A stretch of DNA of 59,634 nt. Source: Candidatus Pelagibacter sp. GTDB taxonomy: Bacteria; Pseudomonadota; Alphaproteobacteria; Pelagibacterales; Pelagibacteraceae. The notes beneath the pieces are model-generated. The model worked only from the letters and a program-made list of their open reading frames with translations. It did no database searches and was not told the DNA's origin. Both the position numbers and the translations under genes were made by a program. Shown here one piece after another: positions 20,082 through 29,386 of the stretch; position 1 is the stretch's first letter, and each line of letters opens with the position of its first letter. Where the stretch lies: NCBI GenBank assembly GCA_028343315.1, contig JAOLYI010000002.1, positions 1 to 59,634 on the forward strand. Direction: 5' to 3'.

Positions 20082-20655
20082 CTTTTTGATCCTCGTCCTG
20101 TGAAGTTCTCATTAAAATTTTTTCTGTTTCTTCAGCAACAACCATTCTTGCTGGCCAATGCCCTGTTTGAATACAAATAATTGATCTGAATACTTCGCTG
20201 ATACCTTGAATGATTAACGTAACGCCTGCTGTTGGTATTAATGCCTTAACCATATAAATTTGAATCTGTGCCGGGCTGCTCCAACTTGTTTCTTTAATTT
20301 TCCAAGCTAATGCCGCATAATCATAACCGTAAAAAGCTAAAGCAAGCACTCCAGGAAAAAAGAAAATAAAATAAAGGATTAAATCTATCCACCCTTGCGT
20401 TCTTGGCTTAAAAAGTCTGTAAATTACATCTCCTCGCACATGAGACTCCGTTGCTAAACAATATGCGCCGGACATCATAAGTATTGCACCATACATTTGC
20501 ATACTAAAATCAAAATTCCAAAGTGTTGGCGCATTAAATACATAGGCCATTATTACTTCGTAAACTGTTCCTCCCATTAAAATAACAATGCACCAAGAAA
20601 ATGCTTTTCCTATCGATGTACTCAAATGGTCTGCAAATGATATGAAGCTTCTCAT
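20071..20655 (-). CDS. dctQ: TRAP transporter small membrane subunit
   Basis: 194 residues with four predicted helices, longer than many DctQ proteins and similar to those of the TakP/mannitol-type TRAP systems. It pairs with DctM to form the membrane complex. It overlaps dctM by 11 bases. It is separated from the upstream binding-protein gene by 88 bases that contain a terminator-like hairpin, so it is probably expressed at a lower level than the binding protein. Confidence 0.92.
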   Translation of the reverse strand: MRSFISFADHLSTSIGKAFSWCIVILMGGTVYEVIMAYVFNAPTLWNFDFSMQMYGAILMMSGAYCLATESHVRGDVIYRLFKPRTQGWIDLILYFIFFFPGVLALAFYGYDYAALAWKIKETSWSSPAQIQIYMVKALIPTAGVTLIIQGISEVFRSIICIQTGHWPARMVVAEETEKILMRTSQDEDQKDAI

Positions 20656-20691
20656 ATTTTAAAAGTATTATAAATTTTTCAAAAATTCTAT

Positions 20692-20727
20692 AAAAAAAGG
20701 GGGTGATTAAACCCCCTCTTTTTTTAA
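20692..20727 (-). terminator. Hairpin terminator or attenuator between dctP and dctQM
   Basis: A 6-bp GC-rich stem (arms 20716-20711 and 20704-20699, GGGGGU with ACCCCC) with a 6-base loop is followed on the minus strand by seven T at 20698-20692. It lies 3' of dctP and 5' of dctQM, where partial termination would give more binding protein than membrane subunits. The flanking A and T runs also make it usable in the opposite direction. Confidence 0.8.
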
Positions 20728-20743
20728 TAACTCAAAAAGTTAA

Positions 20744-21892
20744 TTAAATTTTAACTTTTGCGATATTTCCAAACTCATTCTCATAAGCAAGTTTGTAGTT
20801 AGGCTGATTCATCAATAAGTATTTCATTACTCTCTTAGCGTAAGTTTTTTGAGAGTTGATGATTTTCTTAAAGTGAGCATCCTTACCAGAAAACTCTTTA
20901 ACAATTTTATCCCAACCTTTTAACTGCTCAGCTAAAATTGCGTCAGATGTTTGATACACATTAACTTTGTGTTCATTCATCAATTTAGATAAGTCAGCAG
21001 AGTATCTCACCAATGCTTTGAAATAGTTATCTGTATTTGCCGCATAAGCTGCATTCTTCAAGATAGCTTGGTGCGCTGGTGACAATGAATTGTATTTCTT
21101 TTTATTCATTGGTATTTCAAACATCTCTTGAGATTGGTGAAAACTACCTAAGTGATAATGCTTAGATACGTCTTGCATACCAAATTGTGAGTCCGAAGTA
21201 GGGTTGTTAAACTCAGCAGCTTCGATCAAACCTGTTTTCATCGCTGGCTGAATTTCACCACCAGGTAATTGTCTTACGACCATTCCCATAGCAGTCAAAA
21301 CGTTAGTCGCTAAACCAACTGTTCTATACTTCATCCCTTTAACATCAGATACTTTAGTTACGTTCTTTTTGAACCAACCAAAAGGTTGTGCTGGCATAGG
21401 CATGTGAAAGAACCCTATGTAGTCAAATCCAACTTTCGCTAGAGTTTCCTCATAAAGTTTTCTACCTCCACCGTACTCCATCCATCCCATTACTTCTTGA
21501 GATGACATTCCGTATGATGGTCCAGTTCCAAAAAGCGAAGCTGCAGCATTTTTACCGTACCAATATGCAGTCACCCAGTGACCCATATCAACAACGCCTG
21601 AACTTACTGCTTGTCCAACTTCTGAAGTCTTTACAATTGCGCCAACCGGTTGAAGATCAATTTTTAGCTCTCCACCTGACATGTCGCTTACCATTTTTGC
21701 GTAGTCGCCAGCCATTTCAAAGAAAATGTTAGCGCCAGACGGCCAAGCCGCTTGCATCTTTAAAGTTATCGGAGCACCTAAGGCAATGTTTGGCATTGCA
21801 ATTGTTGCTGCCGCTGCTGCACCCGTAGCTGCAGCTGCTTTAAAGAACTTACGTCTTGATGGAGTTTTAACTCCTTTTACTTTTTTTGACAT
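20744..21892 (-). CDS. dctP: TRAP transporter substrate-binding protein, Tat-exported
   Basis: 382 residues. A twin-arginine signal (SRRKFF, residues 12-17) is followed by an Ala-rich hydrophobic stretch and a cleavage region near IALGAP, so the folded protein is probably exported by Tat. The mature part is a DctP fold. The PGGEIQPAMKTGLIEAAEF segment resembles TakP-type alpha-keto acid binding proteins, but the ligand is not certain. A strong Shine-Dalgarno site (GGAGG) lies 6 bases before the ATG, which stands out in this genome. The gene is less AT-biased than its neighbours, as expected for an abundant periplasmic protein. Confidence 0.95.
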   Translation of the reverse strand: MSKKVKGVKTPSRRKFFKAAAATGAAAAATIAMPNIALGAPITLKMQAAWPSGANIFFEMAGDYAKMVSDMSGGELKIDLQPVGAIVKTSEVGQAVSSGVVDMGHWVTAYWYGKNAAASLFGTGPSYGMSSQEVMGWMEYGGGRKLYEETLAKVGFDYIGFFHMPMPAQPFGWFKKNVTKVSDVKGMKYRTVGLATNVLTAMGMVVRQLPGGEIQPAMKTGLIEAAEFNNPTSDSQFGMQDVSKHYHLGSFHQSQEMFEIPMNKKKYNSLSPAHQAILKNAAYAANTDNYFKALVRYSADLSKLMNEHKVNVYQTSDAILAEQLKGWDKIVKEFSGKDAHFKKIINSQKTYAKRVMKYLLMNQPNYKLAYENEFGNIAKVKI

Positions 21893-22005
21893 ATGTCCTC
21901 CGTTTATTAATTAATACATTATCTAAGCATAAACTTTATAATGTGTCTTCTTATATTTTTAGAATTATTTTAAATTAAATTTATTAGATTCAATCTCAAG
22001 GTGTA

Positions 22006-22959
22006 TCAGTTTACCTGATCTTGTGGTTTTTTTCCTAAAAAGAAATCTTCTAAATTTTTAGTTGCACGAAAAGCCATATCCCACCTCGTTCTTTTTGTTG
22101 CGCTTCCAAGATGAGGCAATAAAAAAATATTTTTTAATTTTAAATATTCAGGGTGAATTTTTGGTTCACCGTTATATACATCTAAACCATATGCAAACAC
22201 AGTGCCATTTTTTAGAGCTTCTACCATTGCATCATCATCCACTACATCGCCTCTTGCTGCATTAGCGACAACTGTATTTTTTTTTAAATATCCTAATGTA
22301 TCTTTATTAATGATTTTAGTAGTCTCAGGAGTAGCTGGACAATTAATAGATAAAAACTCACTTTGTGCAAAAAGTTCTTTTAAGTTTTTATGATAAATTG
22401 CACCATCTTCAAGATCAGAGGAAAGCTTAGATCTATTGTGATAATGTATTTCCATACCAAAAGCTTTTGCTCTTTTTGCTACAGCTCTTCCAATTCTACC
22501 CATTCCCAAAATACCTAAACGCTTATTTGACATTTGTTTTCCTAATAAAAAGTCCCACGACCATTTCCAGTTTTGAGTTTCCGCAGCCAGTCTTCCTTCA
22601 TAAGCCTTTCTAGAAGCTCCTAATAAAAGTAAAATCTGTATATCTGCTGTCGCATCAGTTAAAACATCTGGAGTATTAGTTACTGTAATTCCTCTCTCAT
22701 GTGCTGCTTTAATATCAATATTTCCAAATCCTACCGCACCATTAGCAATTATTTTTATTGTGCTAGAAAGTTTAGATATTGTAACTGCATTAATCGGATC
22801 GGTTACAGAACTTAAAATTCCATCAAAACCTTTTGTTTCTTTAATTATTTGATCGGCGGAATAAACTTTATCTTCTACATTAAGTTTTACATCAAATAAT
22901 TCTTTTAATTTTTCTTCATTTTCTTTTAGAAGCTTACGTGTAACAAATATTTTTTTCAT
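22006..22959 (-). CDS. D-2-hydroxyacid dehydrogenase, probable glyoxylate/hydroxypyruvate reductase
   Basis: 317 residues, full length. The Rossmann loop is LGMGRIGRAVAKRA, followed by HYHNRS; the Arg at the end of the second strand favours NADPH. Catalytic Arg lies in NAARGD, and the catalytic His in PHLGSATKRTR. Position next to glcFED supports a role in handling glyoxylate or hydroxypyruvate. Other 2-keto acids are possible. It follows glcF by 2 bases and shares the strand, so it is probably in the glc operon. Confidence 0.9.
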   Translation of the reverse strand: MKKIFVTRKLLKENEEKLKELFDVKLNVEDKVYSADQIIKETKGFDGILSSVTDPINAVTISKLSSTIKIIANGAVGFGNIDIKAAHERGITVTNTPDVLTDATADIQILLLLGASRKAYEGRLAAETQNWKWSWDFLLGKQMSNKRLGILGMGRIGRAVAKRAKAFGMEIHYHNRSKLSSDLEDGAIYHKNLKELFAQSEFLSINCPATPETTKIINKDTLGYLKKNTVVANAARGDVVDDDAMVEALKNGTVFAYGLDVYNGEPKIHPEYLKLKNIFLLPHLGSATKRTRWDMAFRATKNLEDFFLGKKPQDQVN

Positions 22960-22961
22960 AA

Positions 22962-24260
22962 TTATAATTTTCGTAATTTATAAGGTTTTGGTCCGCCAGT
23001 AAACCAATCTAAAAGTTCAACTGTATGTATTATAGGTATTCTTGTTCCAGTAGAAATTTGTGTTATGCATCCCACATTTCCTGTTGAGATAAAATCTGGA
23101 GAAACTTTTTCAATATTTTTTACTTTATTTCTTAATAATGATTTAGCCATTTTTTGATGTAGAATATTATACGTTCCAGCTGAACCACAACATAGGTGTC
23201 CTTCAGGTATTTCTAAAACTTCGCTGCCCGTTTTGGATATTAATTCTTTGGGTTGATCATGAATTTTTTGACCGTGCTGCATTGAACAAGCAGAGTGATA
23301 AGCTACCTTGTAATTTTTTTCTTCAGTATTCTTATAATTTAATTTCAAGTTTTCGTGTAAATATTCAGCAATATCTTTTGTTAAATCTGATATTTTTTTT
23401 GCCTTTTTTTTAAAATCTTTATCATTTTTAAAAATGTGCCCGTAATCTTTTAAGGTAGTTCCGCAACCTGAAGTATTGCTTATTATTGCATCGAGCCCGT
23501 TATCTAAATATTCTTGATGCCAGCTTTCGATATTTTTAACAAAAGAAATTCTTGCTAAGTTCTTTTTACCTAAATGGTGATTTAAAGATCCACAACATTC
23601 TACGTCAGGCATTACTACCACCTCAACATTATGTCTGTTAAGCAACCTTATAGTGGCTTCGTTTATTTCTGGCGCAATTACTCTCTGAACACATCCTGTT
23701 AATAGAGCTACACGAGAAACAATTTTGTTGTTTTTGGGACTATAAACTTTTTGAGATTTTAATTTTTTACTTGGGATACGGTTTGGCATTAGATTCAGTG
23801 AATTTTTAAGAAATTGAGGAAACAAAAAACTAAAAGGCTTTATAACTTTGGAAGCAATAGCCAAAATTAAAAAAATATTGGGTTTTGGTAATATGAAAGA
23901 TAAAATATTCCTAAACGTTCTATCTAAGAATGGTCTTTTGTAAGTCTCTTCAACATAATTTCTACCATGATCTATAAGGTGCATATAGTTAACACCTGAA
24001 GGACAAGTAGTCATACAAGAGTAACAAGATAAACAGCTGTCTATATGTTTGGCTATTTTTTGATTAGCTGGCTTATTATTTTCTAACATGTCTTTAATAA
24101 GATAAATTCTTCCTCTTGGTCCTTCTAACTCGTCACCATTAATTCCATATGTTGGACATGTAGCATTGCACATTCCGCAATGAACACATTTTCTAAGTAT
24201 AGTTTCGCTTGATTTGTTATCTTTGTTTTCAAGCTGTTTATCTGTAAATGAGGTTTGCAT
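22962..24260 (-). CDS. glcF: Glycolate oxidase iron-sulfur subunit
   Basis: 432 residues. Two CxxCxxCxxxC clusters are visible near the N-terminus (CVHCGMCNATCP and CLSCYSCMTTCP), followed by two cysteine-rich CCG-type domains (VECCGSLNHHLG and LCCGSAGTYNI). It transfers electrons from GlcD/GlcE to the quinone pool. Its start overlaps the glcE stop by one base. All expected ligands are intact. Confidence 0.95.
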   Translation of the reverse strand: MQTSFTDKQLENKDNKSSETILRKCVHCGMCNATCPTYGINGDELEGPRGRIYLIKDMLENNKPANQKIAKHIDSCLSCYSCMTTCPSGVNYMHLIDHGRNYVEETYKRPFLDRTFRNILSFILPKPNIFLILAIASKVIKPFSFLFPQFLKNSLNLMPNRIPSKKLKSQKVYSPKNNKIVSRVALLTGCVQRVIAPEINEATIRLLNRHNVEVVVMPDVECCGSLNHHLGKKNLARISFVKNIESWHQEYLDNGLDAIISNTSGCGTTLKDYGHIFKNDKDFKKKAKKISDLTKDIAEYLHENLKLNYKNTEEKNYKVAYHSACSMQHGQKIHDQPKELISKTGSEVLEIPEGHLCCGSAGTYNILHQKMAKSLLRNKVKNIEKVSPDFISTGNVGCITQISTGTRIPIIHTVELLDWFTGGPKPYKLRKL

Positions 24261-25519
24261 TATATTCCTGAATACATTTTTCCTGGGTTAAAAATTCTTT
24301 TTGGATCAAAACTTTTTTTAATTTTTTCAGATATCTTATACTTTATTGGATCTATAGTAAAAATATCAGCTGAAGCTTTCAAGTCATCCTCGACTTTGAT
24401 GATTGTAAAATAACCAGAATGCTGCTGTGTTATATCTTTAATTTCTCTAAGAATTTTTAGACTTATTTTTTCTAGTTCAACCCAAATCAAACTACCACCC
24501 CAATCTAAAAAATAATTTATCTCATAGGGTTTCAATTTCTGTAAAACACTTAGTGTTTCACTAATTGGTACAACAATTCTTAATAAATTTTTTTTTGAAT
24601 TTGAAAAAACTTCTAAATTTTTAGTTTTATTCCAAAATATTTTAGTCTGTACTGACTCTAAGATAGAATATTCATTTTCAAGTAAACCAAGTTCTATACT
24701 TAATTTTTTAATTCTATGGTCAACAGAATTAGAGGGGCCTTCTATTCTGATTGCTGTTAAAGCTCCTTTATGTGTTAAATCATTAAATGTAAAACTTTGT
24801 TCAAACTGTTCAGGATAGAAAACGCCTCCAGATGGGTCTGTAGATGAAGATAAAGCTGTTCCTAAATATTCAATAGCTTTTTTTAAATGAGGATTATTTA
24901 TAATTAAAGTTTTGCTACTTTGGGGCTTAGGTAAAACTTTAATTGAAAGTTCAGTTAACACAGATAAAGTTCCGAAAGAACCAGAAATTAACTTACATAA
25001 ATCATAACCAGTAACATTTTTTACAACTGTTCCACCTGATTTTATAATTTCTCCTTTCCCATTAACTCCTTGAAAACCTAATAAATGATCTCTTGCACTT
25101 CCAACTTTGAATCTTCTTGGTCCGGCAAAGTTACAAGAAATTACTCCCCCGATAGTTCCGTTGTTGCTTTTACCATTAAATACAAATCCAAAATCAACTG
25201 GTTCAAAAGCTAGCTGTTGATCGTGTTTATCCAATTCTTCGATGATGCTATTAATTGGCGTACCCGCCTTAACTTTGATGTAGAGTTCTTCAGGTTTATA
25301 ATCAATTATTCCTGAATAATTACTTAGATTCAAAGTTTTTTCAGCCTGAAAATTTCTGCCAATTTTATTTTTTGATTTAGATCCGTTAATTTCTAATGGA
25401 ATATTTTTTTTATAACAATTCCTTATAATCTCAGCTATTTCTTCTCTACTGCTGGGGTTAAATATGTTTTGATTAAAATCTAGGAATGTCTGGGAATTTT
25501 GTTTTTCCTCCATGGACAT
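24260..25519 (-). CDS. glcE: Glycolate oxidase FAD-binding subunit GlcE
   Basis: 419 residues from the ATG at 25519, which has a GGAAGG Shine-Dalgarno-like site just upstream. A GTG at 25540 and an ATG at 25513 are alternatives; all overlap the 3' end of glcD. It is a shorter relative of GlcD with a PCMH-type FAD fold: NGSKSKNKIG early, then GGVISCNFAGPRR and GGTVVKNVTGYDLCKL. It is required with GlcD and GlcF for glycolate oxidation. The sequence ends FDPKRIFNPGKMYSGI, as usual for the family. Confidence 0.93.
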   Translation of the reverse strand: MSMEEKQNSQTFLDFNQNIFNPSSREEIAEIIRNCYKKNIPLEINGSKSKNKIGRNFQAEKTLNLSNYSGIIDYKPEELYIKVKAGTPINSIIEELDKHDQQLAFEPVDFGFVFNGKSNNGTIGGVISCNFAGPRRFKVGSARDHLLGFQGVNGKGEIIKSGGTVVKNVTGYDLCKLISGSFGTLSVLTELSIKVLPKPQSSKTLIINNPHLKKAIEYLGTALSSSTDPSGGVFYPEQFEQSFTFNDLTHKGALTAIRIEGPSNSVDHRIKKLSIELGLLENEYSILESVQTKIFWNKTKNLEVFSNSKKNLLRIVVPISETLSVLQKLKPYEINYFLDWGGSLIWVELEKISLKILREIKDITQQHSGYFTIIKVEDDLKASADIFTIDPIKYKISEKIKKSFDPKRIFNPGKMYSGI

Positions 25520-26969
25520 GAACCCTTCCTTCCTCGGCACATTTTCTAAGAATTGGATATACCTTTCCAGGATTTAAAAGAGAATTTGGATCTAAAGCAA
25601 CTTTAATTGTAAGTTGTTGCTGAATGTCCTTATCATTAAATGCTTCACACATTAGTTCTCTTTTTTCAATTCCCACCCCATGTTCACCGGTCAAAGCACC
25701 ACCTACTTTCACGCAATATTTTAATATTTCTGCACCAAATTCTTCGCACTTTCTCAAAGACTCGGGGTTATTAGCATCAAACATAATTAAAGGATGAAGA
25801 TTCCCATCGCCAGCATGAAAAGCGTTAGCAACTGGTAAGTCATATTTTTTTGAAAGCCTTGATATCTCTTTTAAAACTTCAGCTAATTTTCCTCTAGGTA
25901 TTGATCCATCCATGCACATATAGTCGGGAGCTAGAACTCCACAAGCAGGAAATGCAGCTTTTCTCCCTGCCCAAAATTTTAATCTTTCCTCATTGGATTT
26001 ACTTATTTTTAAACTTGAAGAATTATTTTTTTCAGCAATATTTTTTACTTTTTCAATATATGCATCTACTTCATGTTCGGTGCCATCAAACTCTACTATC
26101 ATCATTCCTTCTGCATCAGTTGGATAGCCTGCTTTTGAATAATCATTAGTTGCTTTAGTCAAAGCTTTATCCATTATTTCCATGCCTGCAGGGATGCATC
26201 CTTTAGCAATAATTTCTGCTACACAATTTCCTGCATCTTCAACGGTTGGAAACCCTATTAAAGCTGCTTTAACAACTTCTGGTTTTTTTAAAATCTTTAC
26301 CGTTACTTCTGTTATAACTCCAAGCAAGCCCTCTGAACCAGTCATCAGACCAAGAAAGTCATAACCTTCTGCATCCATTGCTTTGCCTCCAAATCTAGTT
26401 ACAGTACCATCCATTAAAACAACTTCGATGCCTAGTAAGTTATTTGTGGTTGCCCCATATTTAAGAGAATGAACTCCTCCAGAGTTCTCTGCAACATTAC
26501 CACCAATCGAACAAGCAATTTGACTAGAAGGGTCTGGTGCGTAATAAAAACCTTTATCTTGAACAGCTTGAGTAATTGCTAAATTTGTTACGCAAGGTTG
26601 CGTGACTACACACCTGTTTTCATAATCAAGCTCAATAATTTTATTAAATTTACCCATTGCTAAAAGGATGCAATCTTTTAAGGGCAATGATCCCCCTGAT
26701 AAACCTGTGCCTGCCCCTCTTGGAACAACTTTAATTTTTTTTTCATTGCAATATTTTAAAACGTTACTCACTTCCTCAACTGTTTCAGGCAAAACTACTA
26801 ATAAAGGAATTTGTTTGTATGCAGCTAAAGCATCAGTCTCGTAAGGTTTAATCTCATCAATATGAGATAGCACATTATCTGGGTTAACAATTTTTTTTAC
26901 CTCAGAGATAATTTTGTCTCTATTGGTCATAATTGAATTATTAACTTTAGGCATTTGCAAACTACTCAT
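25473..26969 (-). CDS. glcD: Glycolate oxidase subunit GlcD
   Basis: 498 residues. FAD-linked oxidase with PRGAGTGLSGGSLPL, GNVAENSGGVHSLKYG and the C-terminal HAGDGNLHPL motif. It oxidises glycolate, and possibly D-lactate, to the 2-keto acid. GlcE and GlcF follow with overlapping ends, which separates this from a lone D-lactate dehydrogenase. Glycolate is abundant algal exudate, and glycolate-to-glycine conversion is a known need of SAR11 cells. The gene's cluster here fits that role. Confidence 0.95.
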   Translation of the reverse strand: MSSLQMPKVNNSIMTNRDKIISEVKKIVNPDNVLSHIDEIKPYETDALAAYKQIPLLVVLPETVEEVSNVLKYCNEKKIKVVPRGAGTGLSGGSLPLKDCILLAMGKFNKIIELDYENRCVVTQPCVTNLAITQAVQDKGFYYAPDPSSQIACSIGGNVAENSGGVHSLKYGATTNNLLGIEVVLMDGTVTRFGGKAMDAEGYDFLGLMTGSEGLLGVITEVTVKILKKPEVVKAALIGFPTVEDAGNCVAEIIAKGCIPAGMEIMDKALTKATNDYSKAGYPTDAEGMMIVEFDGTEHEVDAYIEKVKNIAEKNNSSSLKISKSNEERLKFWAGRKAAFPACGVLAPDYMCMDGSIPRGKLAEVLKEISRLSKKYDLPVANAFHAGDGNLHPLIMFDANNPESLRKCEEFGAEILKYCVKVGGALTGEHGVGIEKRELMCEAFNDKDIQQQLTIKVALDPNSLLNPGKVYPILRKCAEEGRVHVHGGKTKFPDIPRF

Positions 26970-27019
26970 AATGATTATTCTATAATTTTAATTGTTTCTG
27001 GTCAAAATACTTAAATGAC

Positions 27020-28183
27020 CTACTTAAGCATTCTTTCAATTTTTTCGAGCGCTTTTTGAATATTGTCTCTAGAAGCAGCGAAACTAAACCTTACATAATC
27101 AACTGAAGTTTTACCAAAAGCCGTGCCCGGGACAATTGCTACACCTGCTTCATGCATACATTTTTTTGAAAATTCAGATCCATTCATACCTGTGCCACCA
27201 ACATTCGGGAAAGCATAAAAAGCTCCTCCAGGCATACTACAAGTTACACCTGGTAAATTATTAAGACCTTTGTGTATCAGTTTTCTTCTTTCATCAAATT
27301 TTTTCATCATATCATGTATTGGATCATCGGGGCCATCTAGAGCAGCTATGCCAGCAAACTGTGAAGGCGCATTTACACAAGAGAAACTATTAATAGCTAG
27401 TTTAGTTATGTGAGGGATTAATTTTTTTGGCCACACGCTCCATCCCATTCTCCATCCAGTCATTGAATAGGCTTTACTCCAACCATCCAGGACGATCAGT
27501 CTATCTTGCAGATCAGGATAATTAAAAAAAGTTGGCATTTCTTTTCCATCATAAATTTGTCGACTATAAATTTCGTCGCTTAAAATTGCTACATGTGGAA
27601 ATTTTTTTAATCCCTCAGCTAGAAAATCAATTTTAGATTTTTCAACGAAACTTCCTGTCGGATTATTAGGATTAATTAAAATTAAAAGTCTTGTCTTGTC
27701 AGTTATTAAAGATAAAATTTTTTCTGGATCAAATTGTAAATCTTTGTCTTCGGTTAAATCATAGGGAACTGCTTGGGCTCCAGTATAATTAATCATTGAT
27801 TCGTAAATTGGAAATCCTGGTGTAGGATGAATTATTTCTGAACCAGGTTCGCCTATCATCGAAATTGCAAAGAACATTGTTGGCTTGCCACCTGGCATAA
27901 TCATTACTCTTTCGGGACTAATTTCTTTTTTATAAAGTGTCTTTATCTTTCTAGAGACTGCCTCTCTGCACTCTAAAGTTCCATTAGCTAAAACATAACC
28001 ATGATGACCATCATCAATTGCTTTTTTTGCAGCGTCAGCAATGTGTTTTGGTGTTTTAAAATCTGGTTGACCTAAACCTAGATGTATCATTTCCTTGCCT
28101 TGAGCTTCTAATTTTTTTGCTTCGGCCAAAACGCTAAAAGCGGATTCTGTTCCCAATCTCTCTAAATTTTTTGCAAGTTTCAT
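27020..28183 (-). CDS. Class I/II pyridoxal-phosphate aminotransferase
   Basis: 387 residues. The PLP lysine is Lys237 in DGWSKAYSMTGWRMG. Further family marks are NPNNPTG (residues 171-177), DEIYSRQIYDG and a C-terminal VRFSFAASRDNI segment. It belongs to the aspartate/aromatic/alanine group, and exact substrates cannot be told apart by eye. It is 50 bases upstream of glcD on the same strand, so conversion of glyoxylate to glycine is a reasonable but unproven role. Confidence 0.9.
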   Translation of the reverse strand: MKLAKNLERLGTESAFSVLAEAKKLEAQGKEMIHLGLGQPDFKTPKHIADAAKKAIDDGHHGYVLANGTLECREAVSRKIKTLYKKEISPERVMIMPGGKPTMFFAISMIGEPGSEIIHPTPGFPIYESMINYTGAQAVPYDLTEDKDLQFDPEKILSLITDKTRLLILINPNNPTGSFVEKSKIDFLAEGLKKFPHVAILSDEIYSRQIYDGKEMPTFFNYPDLQDRLIVLDGWSKAYSMTGWRMGWSVWPKKLIPHITKLAINSFSCVNAPSQFAGIAALDGPDDPIHDMMKKFDERRKLIHKGLNNLPGVTCSMPGGAFYAFPNVGGTGMNGSEFSKKCMHEAGVAIVPGTAFGKTSVDYVRFSFAASRDNIQKALEKIERMLK

Positions 28184-28232
28184 TTATAAAATTTATTTTA
28201 GTTTTAATTGTTTTTCAAATTCACAAATTGCA

Positions 28233-29381
28233 TCACCTGTATGCAATTTTAGTACTATTTAACTCTTTCATGCTTTTACAGCCTAAAAGTATCATATCTC
28301 TTCTTAGTTCATCTCTCATTCTCTTTAAAACTTGTTCAACCCCAGCTTGACCTCCGGCGCCTAGTCCAAATAAAAAACCTTTTCCAAAACTACATGCTGT
28401 TGCTCCTAAAGATAAGGCTTTTATCACATGTGTTCCCCTTCTAATTCCTCCATCCAATATTATTTCAATTTTGTCTCCGATAGCATCTTTTATTGCTGGT
28501 AATTGATCAAATGGAGATCTAGAACCATCAAGCTGCCTTCCTCCATGATTAGAAAGTAAAATTGCTGAGGCTCCTATGTCAACTGCACGCTTAGCGTCTT
28601 CAACTGACATCAGTCCTTTTATTGCAAATGGACCTCCCCATCTTTTAATGCAGTATTCAGCATCTTTCCAGCTCATTGCGGGATCATATTGTTCGTTAAT
28701 ATATTCCATCACCCCTTTAGCTATACTTGTACCTTTCTTGGTAAAATCTTTAACATTCTTCATCTGAAACTTTTCATGAGTTAAATAATTAAATGTCCAG
28801 CTTGGTCGTTTCATAAAGCTTAATATACTTTTTAAAGTTAGTTTAGGAGGCGTAGTGAACCCCCAATGATGATCTCTTTCTCGATTACCTGCAGTAACTG
28901 TATCAACTGTAAGACACATTGATTTAAAACCAGAACTTTTACATCTATCAATAAGATTATCTGTAAGTCCTTTTAATTTATGAATATATATTTGAAACAT
29001 TTTTGGTCCGCCCGATATATTTGATATTTCTTCTATTGAAGAGGTTGCCATAGTAGACATGCTATAAAAAGTTCCAAATTTTTCTGCCGCTCTAGCGCTA
29101 GCTTTGTCACCCTCATGGTGAAAAAGTCTTTGCATAGCAACAGGAGATAAAAATAATGGCATGTCAATTTTTTGTCCAAAGACAGTTGTGGAAAGATCTG
29201 GTTCTCCTACACCGGCTAGAATATTTGGAACTAAATCACATTTTAAAAATGACTCCGTGTTTCTTTTTAGAGTAACTTCATCATCTGATCCTCCATCAAT
29301 ATAATGAAAAATAGGAGCGGGTAAATTTTTTTTAGCTAATCTTCTAAAATCTTCAAAATTATAACAATCGTTTAGACTCAT
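28233..29381 (-). CDS. lldD: FMN-dependent alpha-hydroxyacid dehydrogenase (L-lactate dehydrogenase-like)
   Basis: 382 residues, TIM-barrel flavoprotein. It begins with FRRLAKKNLPAPIFHYIDGG, and the active-site signature SNHGGRQLDG is followed by ILDGGIRRGTHVIKAL. The family oxidises L-lactate, glycolate or mandelate with transfer to quinone or oxygen. Context with glcDEF suggests L-lactate or glycolate as substrate. It is transcribed toward the aminotransferase, with a 49-base gap. The symbol reflects the closest family, not a proven substrate. Confidence 0.88.
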   Translation of the reverse strand: MSLNDCYNFEDFRRLAKKNLPAPIFHYIDGGSDDEVTLKRNTESFLKCDLVPNILAGVGEPDLSTTVFGQKIDMPLFLSPVAMQRLFHHEGDKASARAAEKFGTFYSMSTMATSSIEEISNISGGPKMFQIYIHKLKGLTDNLIDRCKSSGFKSMCLTVDTVTAGNRERDHHWGFTTPPKLTLKSILSFMKRPSWTFNYLTHEKFQMKNVKDFTKKGTSIAKGVMEYINEQYDPAMSWKDAEYCIKRWGGPFAIKGLMSVEDAKRAVDIGASAILLSNHGGRQLDGSRSPFDQLPAIKDAIGDKIEIILDGGIRRGTHVIKALSLGATACSFGKGFLFGLGAGGQAGVEQVLKRMRDELRRDMILLGCKSMKELNSTKIAYR

Positions 29382-29386
29382 TATAA

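Noticed and set aside
21893..22005. Glycine or SAM-type riboswitch before the TRAP operon
   Set aside because: The 113-base gap is AT-rich, and I see no conserved riboswitch core or strong stem.
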